This document shows positions 1 to 8,667 of a DNA stretch of 44,381 nucleotides, one piece after another; the first letter of the stretch is position 1, and the number at the start of each line of letters is the position of its first letter. Position numbers and translations under genes: made by a program. The stretch is from Flavobacterium sp. (lineage in GTDB: Bacteria; Bacteroidota; Bacteroidia; Chitinophagales; Chitinophagaceae): the NCBI GenBank assembly GCA_030053925.1, contig JASGCX010000027.1, positions 1 through 44,381 on the forward strand. The letters are read 5' to 3'. A model generated the notes under the pieces. It ran no database searches and was not told the origin of the DNA. It worked only from the letters and a program-made list of their open reading frames with translations.

Positions 1-35
1 AATAAATGAGGCTAGGCAACCAACTAGTTAGCTGA

Positions 36-2633
36 TTATTGTTTAATTACTTTTAGGTGTACCGCATTGCCATCTTTTTGCACAATACGAACTATATATG
101 AGCCTTGCGCTAAAGCGTTTAATTGTAACACTCTATATGAACCATTTGATGTTTGCTCTATGTTTTGGCGTTGACCAACTAGATTAAACACCATTATTTG
201 CGCATCGGCATAGCTTTCTGGCAACCAAATATTTACCCTATCCTGTGTAATTGTAGGGAAAACTTTAGGGCTATTGGCGGCACAATTCAAGCGCAATGCT
301 ACCGCATGGCTATACATTTTTTTACCGTCATTTTCTTCGTACATCAATCGGTAATAGTAAGTGCCAGTTTGGCCCAATCCATCTTGGTATTGGTACTGCT
401 GCTGCGCCGAAGTGCCTGGTTTTACAACACCCTTATCTTCCCAATTGCTACCATTGCTACTGCCTTGCACCACAAAACGATGGATGTTTTGTTCGTTAGC
501 CGTTGTCCAACTAATATCTACGCCACAATTGGCATTGGGTTTAGCATCAAATTGGCGCAAATCAAGTGGCAGCAATGCCGCTGTAGAGCCCAAAGCACCA
601 AAAGTAATAGTATTGAAACTCGTTGCCTGTAAATCTACATAAGCATCCTTACCTTCAAAACCACTGGCTACTGGTGTTAAATTGGTACTGTTATTTATAT
701 CATTATACACCAAATCGGCCAAAATACTATCCTTGTTGCCCGCATGTTTAAACCAATTTTGGATAGGATAAGTGCCAACAGGAATTTGCGCTTTCGTTTC
801 GCTAGTATCGTAGTATAAACGAACAATAGGACCGCCGTTTACCGTTAGCCCGGTAGCAGGCGTAGTTTTAATAGTGAACATTCTGCGCAGCAGTTGGGTA
901 CTTTGCACACCAACCATAGTAGCGAGGTGAACACCTGCACTGCTAGCATTTACAAAAGCACTATCTACAGTAAAGGAATTGCCATTTGGGAAGATGCGGG
1001 CTATGTTTCTACGCCCAGTTATATCGCTGGTATCTTTTAAATTAATGTACAGCGGGTCTGTACACACATTTGCCTTGCTAACAATACCGTCAAAAGTTAC
1101 GCGTGGTATAGTAGCCCCATATTGGTTATACACCCATAGTGCACCATAATCAGTACCCGAATTGTTTTTTTCTGGATTAACACCCGTACCATTACTTCGG
1201 TCGCTAGGGGCACCAACTAGCAAATTGGCACCATTAGCACTCAAGCTAATGCCTCTGCCAAAATATTCGCCTCCTACTGGTATCGGTGCTTTAATATAGG
1301 CATGTTGGGCCCAAGTTCCTGAACTGCGTTTAAAAAGGTAGGCGGCACCACTATTTGTGAACGATTCGTCGCTAGTAGGATTAATACCCCTGCCGCTGCC
1401 ATCTTCGCCATAGGCACCTACTGCTAAGGTATTGCCATCGCCGCTTAACGATACGGATACTCCAAAAGCATCGCCGGTTCCAGTATTGGATGCTTTGATA
1501 TAAGTGCCATCACTCCAAGTACTGCCGCTACGGGTATAAATATACACAGCACCTGCATTGCTGATGTCATCATTATCCGTAGGATTAATACCCGTGCCGC
1601 TGCCTTTTTCGGAAAGGGCACCTACCGCTAAGGTAGTACCATCGCTGCTTAGGGATACGACCCATCCAAACTGATCGCCACTTCCCGTATTGGAAGCTTT
1701 GATATAAGCATCAGCACTCCAAGTACTGCCGCTACGGGTATAGGTATAAACTGCGCCTGAAGCGGTGGCATCCTCATCACTCGTTTTATTAATATTCTTG
1801 CCACTGCCTGATTCGTACAAGGCACCTACCGCTAAGGTATTGCCATCGCCGCTTAGGGCTACGGCCCATCCAAACTGATCGCCACCTCCCGTATTGGAAG
1901 CTTTTATATAAGTGCTAAAACTCCAAGTGCTGCCACTGCGGGTATAAATATAGACTGCACCAGCTTCGTAGTAATCATTATTATCGTCTGGATTAATACC
2001 TCTGCCGCTGCCTGTTTCGCCAATGGCACCTACCGCTAAGGTATTGCCATCGCCACTTAGGGATACGGAGAATCCAAACTGATCATAGTTTTCGGCATTG
2101 GAAGCCTTGATATAATGGGTAAAGCTCCAAGTGCTGCCACTACGGGTGTACATATACACTGCGCCTGCATTAGTGGCGAGCGCATCACTCCCAGGATTAA
2201 TACCCGTGCCGCTGCCATCTTCCCACTTGGCACCTACCGCTAAGGTACTGCCATCGGCACTCAGTGCTAATGAAGCACCAAATCTATCGAAGTTTCTAAC
2301 AATTTGGGCTTTAATGTAGGCTTGGTACACCCAGGGGCTCAAACTATCGGCACGGGTATAAACATATACACCACCTGCTACTGAAACAGAAGCACCCCCA
2401 AATGCTGGATTGACACCGCTTCCTGGGTTTTGATCGTGTACATTGCCCACAGCCATAGTATTGCCATCGGCACTGATGGCCGTTGCTACACCACCAAAGC
2501 CATCGGTAGAACTGCTCATGTGTACTGTACTTGGGGCTTTGATATAATCTACGGTTGTACAGGAGCCGTACTGGGCTGTGGCGGGCTTGTAGCCTGCTAA
2601 GCATAGCCCTAAAAAAAGGTACACTCTTTTCAT
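36..2633 (-). CDS. Secreted FG-GAP repeat beta-propeller protein with type IX secretion tail
   Basis: 865 aa. A signal peptide (about residues 1-20, ending A-T-A-Q) is followed from residue 30 by seven repeats of about 67 aa. Each begins YIKA and holds S-x-DGNTLAVGA, GSG-x-GINP and GAVY-x-YTRSGSTW blocks; this is the FG-GAP (integrin-alpha-like) pattern, and seven repeats fit one seven-bladed propeller. A beta-rich linker follows, then a fibronectin-like stretch (about 690-790) and a C-terminal domain with PTITQDRVNIWL and a final VHLKVIKQ, typical of T9SS type A sorting domains. The product is probably exported across the outer membrane and surface-attached or released, perhaps in adhesion. 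The ligand is unknown. The ATG at 2631-2633 is the only start that gives a clean signal peptide. Confidence 0.88.
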   Translation of the reverse strand: MKRVYLFLGLCLAGYKPATAQYGSCTTVDYIKAPSTVHMSSSTDGFGGVATAISADGNTMAVGNVHDQNPGSGVNPAFGGASVSVAGGVYVYTRADSLSPWVYQAYIKAQIVRNFDRFGASLALSADGSTLAVGAKWEDGSGTGINPGSDALATNAGAVYMYTRSGSTWSFTHYIKASNAENYDQFGFSVSLSGDGNTLAVGAIGETGSGRGINPDDNNDYYEAGAVYIYTRSGSTWSFSTYIKASNTGGGDQFGWAVALSGDGNTLAVGALYESGSGKNINKTSDEDATASGAVYTYTRSGSTWSADAYIKASNTGSGDQFGWVVSLSSDGTTLAVGALSEKGSGTGINPTDNDDISNAGAVYIYTRSGSTWSDGTYIKASNTGTGDAFGVSVSLSGDGNTLAVGAYGEDGSGRGINPTSDESFTNSGAAYLFKRSSGTWAQHAYIKAPIPVGGEYFGRGISLSANGANLLVGAPSDRSNGTGVNPEKNNSGTDYGALWVYNQYGATIPRVTFDGIVSKANVCTDPLYINLKDTSDITGRRNIARIFPNGNSFTVDSAFVNASSAGVHLATMVGVQSTQLLRRMFTIKTTPATGLTVNGGPIVRLYYDTSETKAQIPVGTYPIQNWFKHAGNKDSILADLVYNDINNSTNLTPVASGFEGKDAYVDLQATSFNTITFGALGSTAALLPLDLRQFDAKPNANCGVDISWTTANEQNIHRFVVQGSSNGSNWEDKGVVKPGTSAQQQYQYQDGLGQTGTYYYRLMYEENDGKKMYSHAVALRLNCAANSPKVFPTITQDRVNIWLPESYADAQIMVFNLVGQRQNIEQTSNGSYRVLQLNALAQGSYIVRIVQKDGNAVHLKVIKQ
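1104..2546 (-). repeat. Seven tandem coding repeats of about 200 bp (propeller blades)
   Basis: Seven in-frame units of about 67-68 codons lie inside the preceding gene. Units 3 to 5 are nearly identical in their core at DNA level (around 1440-2100), and the outer units have diverged, so the array probably expanded recently from the middle. Confidence 0.8.
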
Positions 2634-3007
2634 TTTGTAATTTTTAATTTGTTAGATAAGGAGGCAATATTGCACAATTTTTTCGATATTTTTATATTTT
2701 AGATGCTTTTATTGTAGCTACTGAATTATAAGATTGAAGGCAGAATACGCAGAAAGGAAAGAAACACAGGGCAAAGAAGGAAAGAAGTAGCGGAGGACAT
2801 GCTTGTGCTTCCCCGAAAATAGGGGCAGGCTGTTCTTTAGCATGACAAAAAAGGGAAGGGCCTGCCCCCAGCTAGCCAATGCGGAGTAAAAATAAAAAAG
2901 ATGCGGATATGCACACAGCTAAATAGAGAAGGTAAAGCTGGATATGCAGCCCAAGAGCATTACTAGAGTTGAAACACGGCTTCCGTCAGCCTACAATTTG
3001 GCAATAC
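2634..3007. other. Intergenic region with a 9-bp inverted repeat
   Basis: 374 bp without a credible gene. A perfect 9-bp inverted repeat (GGGGCAGGC at 2822-2830, GCCTGCCCC at 2860-2868, 29-nt loop) is much richer in G+C than its surroundings. It lacks the adjoining T-run of an intrinsic terminator. The purine-rich stretch at 2740-2800 looks like generic intergenic filler. This gap separates the R-M operon from the T9SS protein. Confidence 0.6.
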
Positions 3008-3757
3008 TTATGTTGCCTGTAGTGGCTCGTTGTGAGGCTCGTCAATTGCAAAGGATAAACTGCTCTGCAATTTATGCGGTTTAATACGACGGTTTGCAAG
3101 TGCGATATAGTCTTTGTTTATGTCATACCCAACATATTTTCTACCTGTTTTTAATGCTGAAACGGCAGTCGTTCCACTACCAATAAATGGGTCAAGAATA
3201 ATATCGTTTGTAAATGAATAGAGTTGAATAAGTCTGTTTGGCAACTCTTCTGGAAACGGTGCAGGGTGTCCAATTCTTCTTGCACTTTCGGCGTTCATTG
3301 TCCAAATAGATTTTGTCCATTCCATAAATTGTTCTTTTGAAATGGTATTTTCTTTATTCCCTTTTTCTCTCTTATAATCGCCTTTTGAAAATATTAAAAT
3401 GTATTCGTGAACATCTCTTAAAATTGGATTTGCTGCACTTTGCCAGCTTCCCCAAGCAGTAGAAGGGCTTGCACTTGCAGCTTTATTCCAAATTATTTCT
3501 CCACGCATATTAAAACCTATCTCAAGCATCATTTGAGAAATGTAATCTGAAAGAGGGATATAGGGTTTGCGTCCTAAATTAGCGACATTAATACAAGCCC
3601 TGCCACCATTTACTAAAACTCTATAAGTTTCTGTAAAAGCATTTTTTAAAAGTTGCAAGTATTCTTTTAAGGAAAGGTCATCGTCATATTCTTTAGAAAC
3701 ATTGTAAGGCGGCGAAGTAATCATTAAGTGAACCGAACTGTCAGGCAGCTCTTTCAT
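3008..3757 (-). CDS. Beta-class DNA methyltransferase (N4-cytosine or N6-adenine) of an R-M system
   Basis: 249 aa. Catalytic motif IV (TSPPY, residues 14-18) comes before the AdoMet-binding motif I (DPFIGSGTT, 189-197), which is the beta-class order of the N6_N4_Mtase family. SPPY is common in N4-cytosine enzymes, but the methylated base cannot be fixed from sequence alone. It should protect host DNA against the nuclease(s) encoded just upstream in the same operon. The first ATG leaves only 13 residues before motif IV. The frame stays open upstream and encodes THLGSAEN, which resembles the usual lead-in to this family, but there is no ATG, GTG or TTG before the stop at 3791-3793. The gap to the preceding stop codon is 14 bp. 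Confidence 0.87.
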   Translation of the reverse strand: MKELPDSSVHLMITSPPYNVSKEYDDDLSLKEYLQLLKNAFTETYRVLVNGGRACINVANLGRKPYIPLSDYISQMMLEIGFNMRGEIIWNKAASASPSTAWGSWQSAANPILRDVHEYILIFSKGDYKREKGNKENTISKEQFMEWTKSIWTMNAESARRIGHPAPFPEELPNRLIQLYSFTNDIILDPFIGSGTTAVSALKTGRKYVGYDINKDYIALANRRIKPHKLQSSLSFAIDEPHNEPLQAT

Positions 3758-3771
3758 ATTTTCTGCTGAGC

Positions 3772-4605
3772 CTAAATGTGTACTTCTTTTTCAAAGATAT
3801 TCGGCAGATTATCTATTGCTTGAAAAACATTATAACTTTCATCATTGAACTTTACTTTTCTCAACCAGCCATCGTTATCAAAATTCTGTTCGACATTTGC
3901 ATATGTAAATTGTCTATGAACATTAGCACTTACAACAAGTAAATTCTTGAAATGATTGCCTTTACTTGGGTCAATATGATGTATTTCAAAAAATGCGTTT
4001 CCATTTTTCATTAAAAAAGTAAAATCACTAACCTGACATTTTCCTAAATATATTGAAGCTAAAACCTTTCTTAGAGAAATAGGCACATTTTCTTTAACTT
4101 CAACTCTTTCTATAATTTTTGATATTCTACGTTGAATTTGCGTCTTTGATAATCGTACGAATTCATTTTTTAGTATTTGTGATTTGTCTGTATTGGAAAT
4201 TCTAGAGATTATATTCAATTTTTCATCTGCTGCTATTTCGTCTTCGCTTTTTTCAAATTCTTCTATAGAACTAATAAACAGATTTTGAAAGTATTTTTCT
4301 GGTAGTAGTCTAAATTTATCTTCATCAAGTACTTGTATTACTAATTCATCTCCATTTTGAACATTATACTTATCATAAAACTTTTTTAAACCACCAATTC
4401 TACATTCTCTACTACTACTGTTATAAGGAGTAAAACTTTTTGCTTCCACATTTTCACTTTCATCAACTAAATAAATTTTGTTTTTAGTTTTTGGAAAAAT
4501 ATCAATTAATGAAACAGGAACTGCTAAAAGCCCTTTATCTATTCTGCTTTTAGTAGTTTTTAGCGTGACATAATTTAATGATATTTTACTTGCTTCTTTT
4601 TTCAT
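3772..4605 (-). CDS. Putative HNH restriction endonuclease with B3-like N-terminal domain
   Basis: 277 aa. The C-terminal part has an HNH core: HHIDP near residue 209, then NLLVVSANVHRQF, giving the His, Asn and His positions. There is only one nearby cysteine, so no zinc knuckle. The N-terminal 110 residues (GLLAVPVSLIDIFP, then GGLKKFYDKYNVQNGDELVI) look like a B3/EcoRII-N type DNA-binding barrel, as in several restriction enzymes. The middle is helical and charged. The start overlaps the preceding small gene by 20 bp, which implies translational coupling. It may be the nuclease of the cassette or a second nuclease beside the PD-(D/E)XK protein. No exact family was recognised. Confidence 0.65.
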   Translation of the reverse strand: MKKEASKISLNYVTLKTTKSRIDKGLLAVPVSLIDIFPKTKNKIYLVDESENVEAKSFTPYNSSSRECRIGGLKKFYDKYNVQNGDELVIQVLDEDKFRLLPEKYFQNLFISSIEEFEKSEDEIAADEKLNIISRISNTDKSQILKNEFVRLSKTQIQRRISKIIERVEVKENVPISLRKVLASIYLGKCQVSDFTFLMKNGNAFFEIHHIDPSKGNHFKNLLVVSANVHRQFTYANVEQNFDNDGWLRKVKFNDESYNVFQAIDNLPNIFEKEVHI

Positions 4606-4783
4606 CTTCTATCAAAGTTGCTTCGTCTGCTTCATTCCAATTTTCGAGATTACTTAATATTTCTTTTTCATTTCTTTCAATTTTTCTTGCACTCAAAATA
4701 GCTTCATCTTCATTTTGAGCAGAAATATTATAAGTACAAAAACCACTATAAAATATTTTCACTTCATAAGTTTTATTTTCCAT
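4586..4783 (-). CDS. Small DpnD/PcfM-like protein in R-M operon
   Basis: 65 aa, acidic. It opens with a strand (YEVKIFYSGFCTYNISA), then NEDEAILSARKI and a final ENWNEADEATLIEDE. This beta-beta-alpha layout, with a DEA motif in the helix start, resembles DpnD/PcfM-like small proteins, which occur beside restriction genes such as dpnC. It sits one base after the end of the upstream nuclease gene and overlaps the downstream HNH gene by 20 bp, so it is clearly part of the operon. Its function is unknown; an accessory or regulatory role is inferred from position. The family match is by pattern only. Confidence 0.5.
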   Translation of the reverse strand: MENKTYEVKIFYSGFCTYNISAQNEDEAILSARKIERNEKEILSNLENWNEADEATLIEDEKRSK

Positions 4784-4784
4784 T

Positions 4785-5738
4785 TTATGCTGCTGGTTTT
4801 AATGCGTTAGGGATTGAAGTGGAAATCCTTTTGTGAGGAACGAACAAAAGATTGGAACGAAAAGCCTGATCCCTTAGGGGAATGCCCCAATAATTAAAGA
4901 ATTTTTCAGCTTTTGCAATATCATCAGATTCTTTGCCAGCAATAGTTATAAGTTCTCCTAACTTTTGCTTTGAAAGCATTGAAGAAAAATAATTCATATC
5001 ATTAGTTACAAGTTCTTTGCAGTAATTGAAGACTTGTGCTTCGCCTGTTGCAGTTTGAAAACCTAATTTTGGTGAACTTGAAGAAAATGATGATGCGGTT
5101 GGCGTTGGATTTAAAGAAAGGAAGCCTTGAATAACACCTGATGTTTTAAGAAAATCCACTTTCTTTAAATAGCTGTCGGTAATTGGGCTGTTGCCCAAAA
5201 CTATGACAGGTATTTTTGTAGATGCTATGCCCGAAACTCTTATGTTGATTGATTTGCCAATAGCTTTTAGCATACTATCGGAACGCATTAAAGATGGTTG
5301 CCCTTTGTGTGATTTGTAGTCGCCAACTAATTGTACTCCATTTGTCTCATCGTACTTGTAGTTTGAAACTACACTCATTTTAATTTCAAATAACAATTTT
5401 ATATTTTCCGCTTTTTGGATGGTGTCATTTGTTGAGCAAAATGCTAAGTCTGCACTAGTTTGCCTTGTCAACCCAAGGTCATCACAAACAACGCTGTTAA
5501 CTGCACAAAGTCCCAGTTGCTGTGCAATAGGTTCAAAGAATGACTTGCACCATTTTTCAGTAAATTGTCCTATGAGTGAATTTCTGCTTTGGAGAGTTTG
5601 TCCCTCGGCATCTGTCCCTTTAGGAATGTAGGCAAAATAGCCAGATTGCAGTTTATAGAAAATTTGTTCTGGCGAGGCAAAATTCTTTAGTGCTTCCGTA
5701 AAAAACTGTATTTCCGTGTCGTTATTCCAAAGTACCAT
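4785..5738 (-). CDS. Putative type II restriction endonuclease, PD-(D/E)XK fold
   Basis: 317 aa. The segment SADLAFCS followed by LLFEIKMSVV gives a PD-(D/E)XK active site, with Asp97, Glu118 and Lys120 as the likely metal-binding and catalytic residues. It is the first gene of the four-gene R-M operon (nuclease, small protein, HNH protein, methyltransferase) and likely its main restriction enzyme. The rest shows no motif that I can tie to a named type II family, so the recognition site cannot be predicted. A -7 type promoter box lies 21 bp upstream of the start. Confidence 0.7.
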   Translation of the reverse strand: MVLWNNDTEIQFFTEALKNFASPEQIFYKLQSGYFAYIPKGTDAEGQTLQSRNSLIGQFTEKWCKSFFEPIAQQLGLCAVNSVVCDDLGLTRQTSADLAFCSTNDTIQKAENIKLLFEIKMSVVSNYKYDETNGVQLVGDYKSHKGQPSLMRSDSMLKAIGKSINIRVSGIASTKIPVIVLGNSPITDSYLKKVDFLKTSGVIQGFLSLNPTPTASSFSSSSPKLGFQTATGEAQVFNYCKELVTNDMNYFSSMLSKQKLGELITIAGKESDDIAKAEKFFNYWGIPLRDQAFRSNLLFVPHKRISTSIPNALKPAA

Positions 5739-5758
5739 TAATGTGTCTATTTACTGTT

Positions 5759-5766
5759 CAAATGTA
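5759..5766 (-). promoter_or_regulatory. Candidate -7 promoter element of the R-M operon
   Basis: On the minus strand this reads TACATTTG, an exact match to the Bacteroidota -7 consensus TAnnTTTG, ending 20 nt before the nuclease ATG. No TTG at the usual -33 distance is seen, so the call rests on the -7 box and its position. Confidence 0.4.
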
Positions 5767-5799
5767 CTAAGATTTTTGGGACTGTCCGATTTGAGTACT

Positions 5800-5822
5800 G
5801 TTGCCCTGCCATTACAGGCAAC
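5800..5822. repeat. Hairpin whose 3' half recurs inverted at the other end of the R-M cassette
   Basis: GTTGC at 5800-5804 can pair with GCAAC at 5818-5822, extended by CTG/CAG across a one-base bulge. The right part, GCCATTACAGGCAAC (5808-5822), is the inverted counterpart, with one mismatch, of GTTGCCTGTAGTGGC at 3012-3026 in the last codons of the methyltransferase gene. The R-M genes lie between these copies. Just outside, at about 5831-5854, is half of a TCTGAAC-type intergenic palindrome like those at 38431 and 39094. Confidence 0.4.
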
Positions 5823-5892
5823 TCCTTTTTGTCTGAATTAGGATTTTTAGGATGTTATGCTTAAAGAAGGTTAATCATATTTAGGTATTAAG

Positions 5893-8283
5893 TTATTGAT
5901 TAATCATTTCTCTAATTGTTGCTGCAATTATTTCTGCATTTGGCTTGCAGAAATAATCACCATCGGTACCATAGCCTGGTCTGTGGTCTGTACCAGTAAT
6001 AGTTCTTGCGGGTACATCAAGCCATTGATAACCACCTTGTTCTTCCATTACTTTATTGTACATAAATGCTGCGGCACCACTTGGTACATCTTCATCAATA
6101 AATACAATTCTGTTTGTTTTTTTAAGCGATTTTAAAATAATATGGTGAATATCAAATGGTAATAGTGTTTGTACATCAATAATTTCGCAACTAATGCCTT
6201 CATTTTCTAAACGCCAAGCAGCTTCTTCAATAATTCGTAAAGTAGAGCCGTAAGAGACAACTGTAATATCGTTGCCTTCATTAATAATTTCGGGAACGCC
6301 TAGCGGTACGGTAATATCTAGCAAATTAGATGGCATTTTTTCTTTTAGGCGATAGCCATTTAAACATTCAATTACTAAAGCAGGATCGTTGCTTTTTAAC
6401 AATGTGTTATACATACCTACGGCCTGCACCATGTTGCGAGGTACGCATACGTACATACCACGTAACGCATTGATAATCATACCCATAGGGCTGCCGCTAT
6501 GCCAAATACCTTCTAAACGATGCCCTCTTGTACGAATAATTACTGGGCAACTTTGCTGTCCTACTGTTCTAAAATGTAAAGTAGCAACATCATCGGTTAA
6601 AGGCTGTAAGCCATAAACAAGATAATCTAAATATTGAATTTCTGCAATTGGGCGCAATCCTCTTAAAGCCATACCAATTGCTTGCCCCATAATGGTTAAT
6701 TCTCTAATGCCGGTATCAAAAATTCTGTTCTCGCCATGCTTGGCTTGCAAGCCTGCAAAACCTTGGTTTACATCACCAATCATACCTACATCTTCGCCAA
6801 AAGCAAATACAAAAGGATTATGTGAAAATAATGTATCAAAATATTTATTTAGTATCTCGTAACCATTAACCGATGGTGCATCAAAAGCTGTTAAGGGTTT
6901 TGTTTCGCCTACACGCAAAGCACTTTTTGTGCCTTCGTTGTATAAAAATGTGTTGTAAAGTTTTTTATTATTTGCTAAAAGTTGTTGGTAGTAAGTTTTT
7001 ATGGCTGCAATATTGGGGCTAGCGGGTGCTGCATCCATAGCCAATACCAGTGTTTTCATTACATCTTTACGTAAATGTTCTTGGTTATTTTGCAGGTTGG
7101 TAATTAATTGTTGCAAGTAGTTATATACCTGCAAATCGTTTACTGTGATGCTATTTACTAGATCAATTACCTGATTAACCTGCGCTTTTATTGGTGTGAT
7201 ATATTTTTGCCAGGCATTTGTTTTACTTTCTCTTACAGAAATTTTGGCTTCATGCGCTATAATGTTTAATTCTTCTTCACTAGCAATGCCATTTTCAATC
7301 ATCCACTCTTTCATCTTTTTAATGCCATCCCATTCTCTCTCCCACTGCAATCGTTCTGGAGATTTATAGCGTTCGTGACTACCACTTGTGCTATGGCCTT
7401 GCGGTTGTGTTACGTCTTCTACATGAAACACGCATGGCACGTGGGTTTCACGAGTTTTTGTTAAACCTTCTTCAAATACTTCGCAAAGTGCTGCATAATC
7501 CCAAGCTTTTACTTTATAAATGTTAATACCGTTAGTACCATCTATTTTTTGAAAGCCTTTTAAGGCCGTAGAGATAGAGCCCTTTGTAGTTTGATGAGAT
7601 TTAGGTACAGAAATGCCATAACCATCGTCCCACACAAAAATGGCTAATGGTACTTGCAAAACACCTGCTGCATTTACGGCTTCCCAAAAATGGCCTTCGC
7701 TTGTGCTTGCATCGCCAATGGTACAAAAGCACACTTCGTTGCCATTGTGGCTTAAATTGTGGTAACGGTGTAAATGAGGCGAGTTTCTAAAGCATTTAGA
7801 CGCAAATGCCAAGCCCAATGCACGTGGCATTTGCGATGCGGTTGGTGCCATATCGCTAGTAATATTTTTACGATTGGCTAAGTCTAGCCAATTGCCATTT
7901 TCATCTACATTTTTTGTAGCAAAATGCGATACCATTTGCCTACCGGCGCTAAATGGGTCGTTATTAATATCGGGATCGGAATATAATTGAGAGAAAAATT
8001 GTTCAACACTTGCAAGGCCGGTTGCAAACATGAAGGTTTGGTCACGGTAATAGCCGGCTCTAAAATCGCCAGCTTTAAAAAACTTAGCCATAGCTACTTG
8101 TGCAAGTTCTTTACCATCGCCAAAAATGCCAAATTTTGCTTTACCAGTAAGTACTTCACGACGGCCAAGCAAGCTAGCTTCTCGGCTAATTACAGCAATA
8201 CGATAATCGTTCAACACCTCGTTTCTAAAACCATCGTAGGAAAGCATATCATCTTTATAAGCCATGTTTACAGTTTGTTCCAT
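5893..8283 (-). CDS. 2-oxoacid dehydrogenase E1 component, fused alpha and beta subunits
   Basis: 796 aa. Residues about 1-370 are the thiamine-diphosphate-binding alpha subunit: GDASTSEGHFWEAVNAAG from about 190, then DDGYGIS as the second half of the cofactor motif. Residues about 470-796 are the beta subunit: FAFGEDVGMIGD, FDTGIRELTIMGQAIGMA and IIRTRGHRLEGIWHSGSP. A helical linker (370-470) joins them. Fused E1 proteins of this kind are common in Bacteroidota and feed branched-chain 2-oxoacid or pyruvate dehydrogenase complexes; the branched-chain type seems likelier, but substrate choice is not certain. No E2 or E3 gene is in the window. A TATTTTTG box ends 4 nt before the ATG, so translation may be leaderless or start at Met7. 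Confidence 0.92.
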   Translation of the reverse strand: MEQTVNMAYKDDMLSYDGFRNEVLNDYRIAVISREASLLGRREVLTGKAKFGIFGDGKELAQVAMAKFFKAGDFRAGYYRDQTFMFATGLASVEQFFSQLYSDPDINNDPFSAGRQMVSHFATKNVDENGNWLDLANRKNITSDMAPTASQMPRALGLAFASKCFRNSPHLHRYHNLSHNGNEVCFCTIGDASTSEGHFWEAVNAAGVLQVPLAIFVWDDGYGISVPKSHQTTKGSISTALKGFQKIDGTNGINIYKVKAWDYAALCEVFEEGLTKTRETHVPCVFHVEDVTQPQGHSTSGSHERYKSPERLQWEREWDGIKKMKEWMIENGIASEEELNIIAHEAKISVRESKTNAWQKYITPIKAQVNQVIDLVNSITVNDLQVYNYLQQLITNLQNNQEHLRKDVMKTLVLAMDAAPASPNIAAIKTYYQQLLANNKKLYNTFLYNEGTKSALRVGETKPLTAFDAPSVNGYEILNKYFDTLFSHNPFVFAFGEDVGMIGDVNQGFAGLQAKHGENRIFDTGIRELTIMGQAIGMALRGLRPIAEIQYLDYLVYGLQPLTDDVATLHFRTVGQQSCPVIIRTRGHRLEGIWHSGSPMGMIINALRGMYVCVPRNMVQAVGMYNTLLKSNDPALVIECLNGYRLKEKMPSNLLDITVPLGVPEIINEGNDITVVSYGSTLRIIEEAAWRLENEGISCEIIDVQTLLPFDIHHIILKSLKKTNRIVFIDEDVPSGAAAFMYNKVMEEQGGYQWLDVPARTITGTDHRPGYGTDGDYFCKPNAEIIAATIREMINQ

Positions 8284-8287
8284 ACTT

Positions 8288-8295
8288 CAAAAATA
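8288..8295 (-). promoter_or_regulatory. Candidate -7 promoter element of the E1 gene
   Basis: On the minus strand this reads TATTTTTG, an exact TAnnTTTG match, with a TTG 22 bp further upstream. It ends 4 nt before the E1 ATG, so the transcript would begin at or just inside the annotated start codon. Confidence 0.45.
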
Positions 8296-8610
8296 ATTTA
8301 ATCTGCACACAAAAAAACAACTAATTACAACCAGTGGCGGAAAGATAAATAAAATGCTGAAAGAAGCTAGTTTTATAAGTGAAAAAAAAATCAAGATTTG
8401 GTAGAACTAGTGGGCGCCAAAACAATTTTCTATTTTTGCTTTATTTTTAAATGGTTGCCAACCTTTAAAAGATTGGCAAGCATTGGCACTAGGCAAAAAA
8501 AAATTATGCACCCGAACTATTGGCAAATAGCAGCTTTATTTATATTTATACGCAATAAAAAGCAGCATTTTATGCCTAAAAAAACAGGTTTAAAAAATTT
8601 TGGTAAAATA

Positions 8611-8643
8611 TTGTTTAAAATGCCAAGGTTATAAATATCTTTA
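8611..8643 (+). promoter_or_regulatory. Candidate promoter of the DUF1573 pair
   Basis: TTG at 8611-8613, a 22-bp spacer and TATCTTTA at 8636-8643 (one mismatch to TAnnTTTG). The transcript start would fall about 20 nt before the ATG at 8668. Confidence 0.35.
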
Positions 8644-8667
8644 CGGTTTAAAAAACAAATCTCAGTT

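Larger units (their letters stand above)
8284..8667. other. Divergent intergenic region
   Basis: 384 bp, very A-rich, between the E1 gene (minus) and the first DUF1573 gene (plus). It holds the two promoter candidates listed separately. The open frame at 8398-8634 has low-complexity, phenylalanine-rich content with no family likeness and is not called. Confidence 0.6.

Noticed and set aside
2822-2868. Terminator for the R-M operon
   Set aside because: The inverted repeat is perfect but has a 29-nt loop and no following T-run on either strand.
3772-4605. Homing endonuclease reading of the HNH gene
   Set aside because: Its place inside a coupled R-M operon and its B3-like N-terminal domain argue for a restriction role.
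8398-8634. Open frame of 78 codons upstream of the DUF1573 pair
   Set aside because: Low-complexity composition, overlaps the promoter region and has no recognisable motif.
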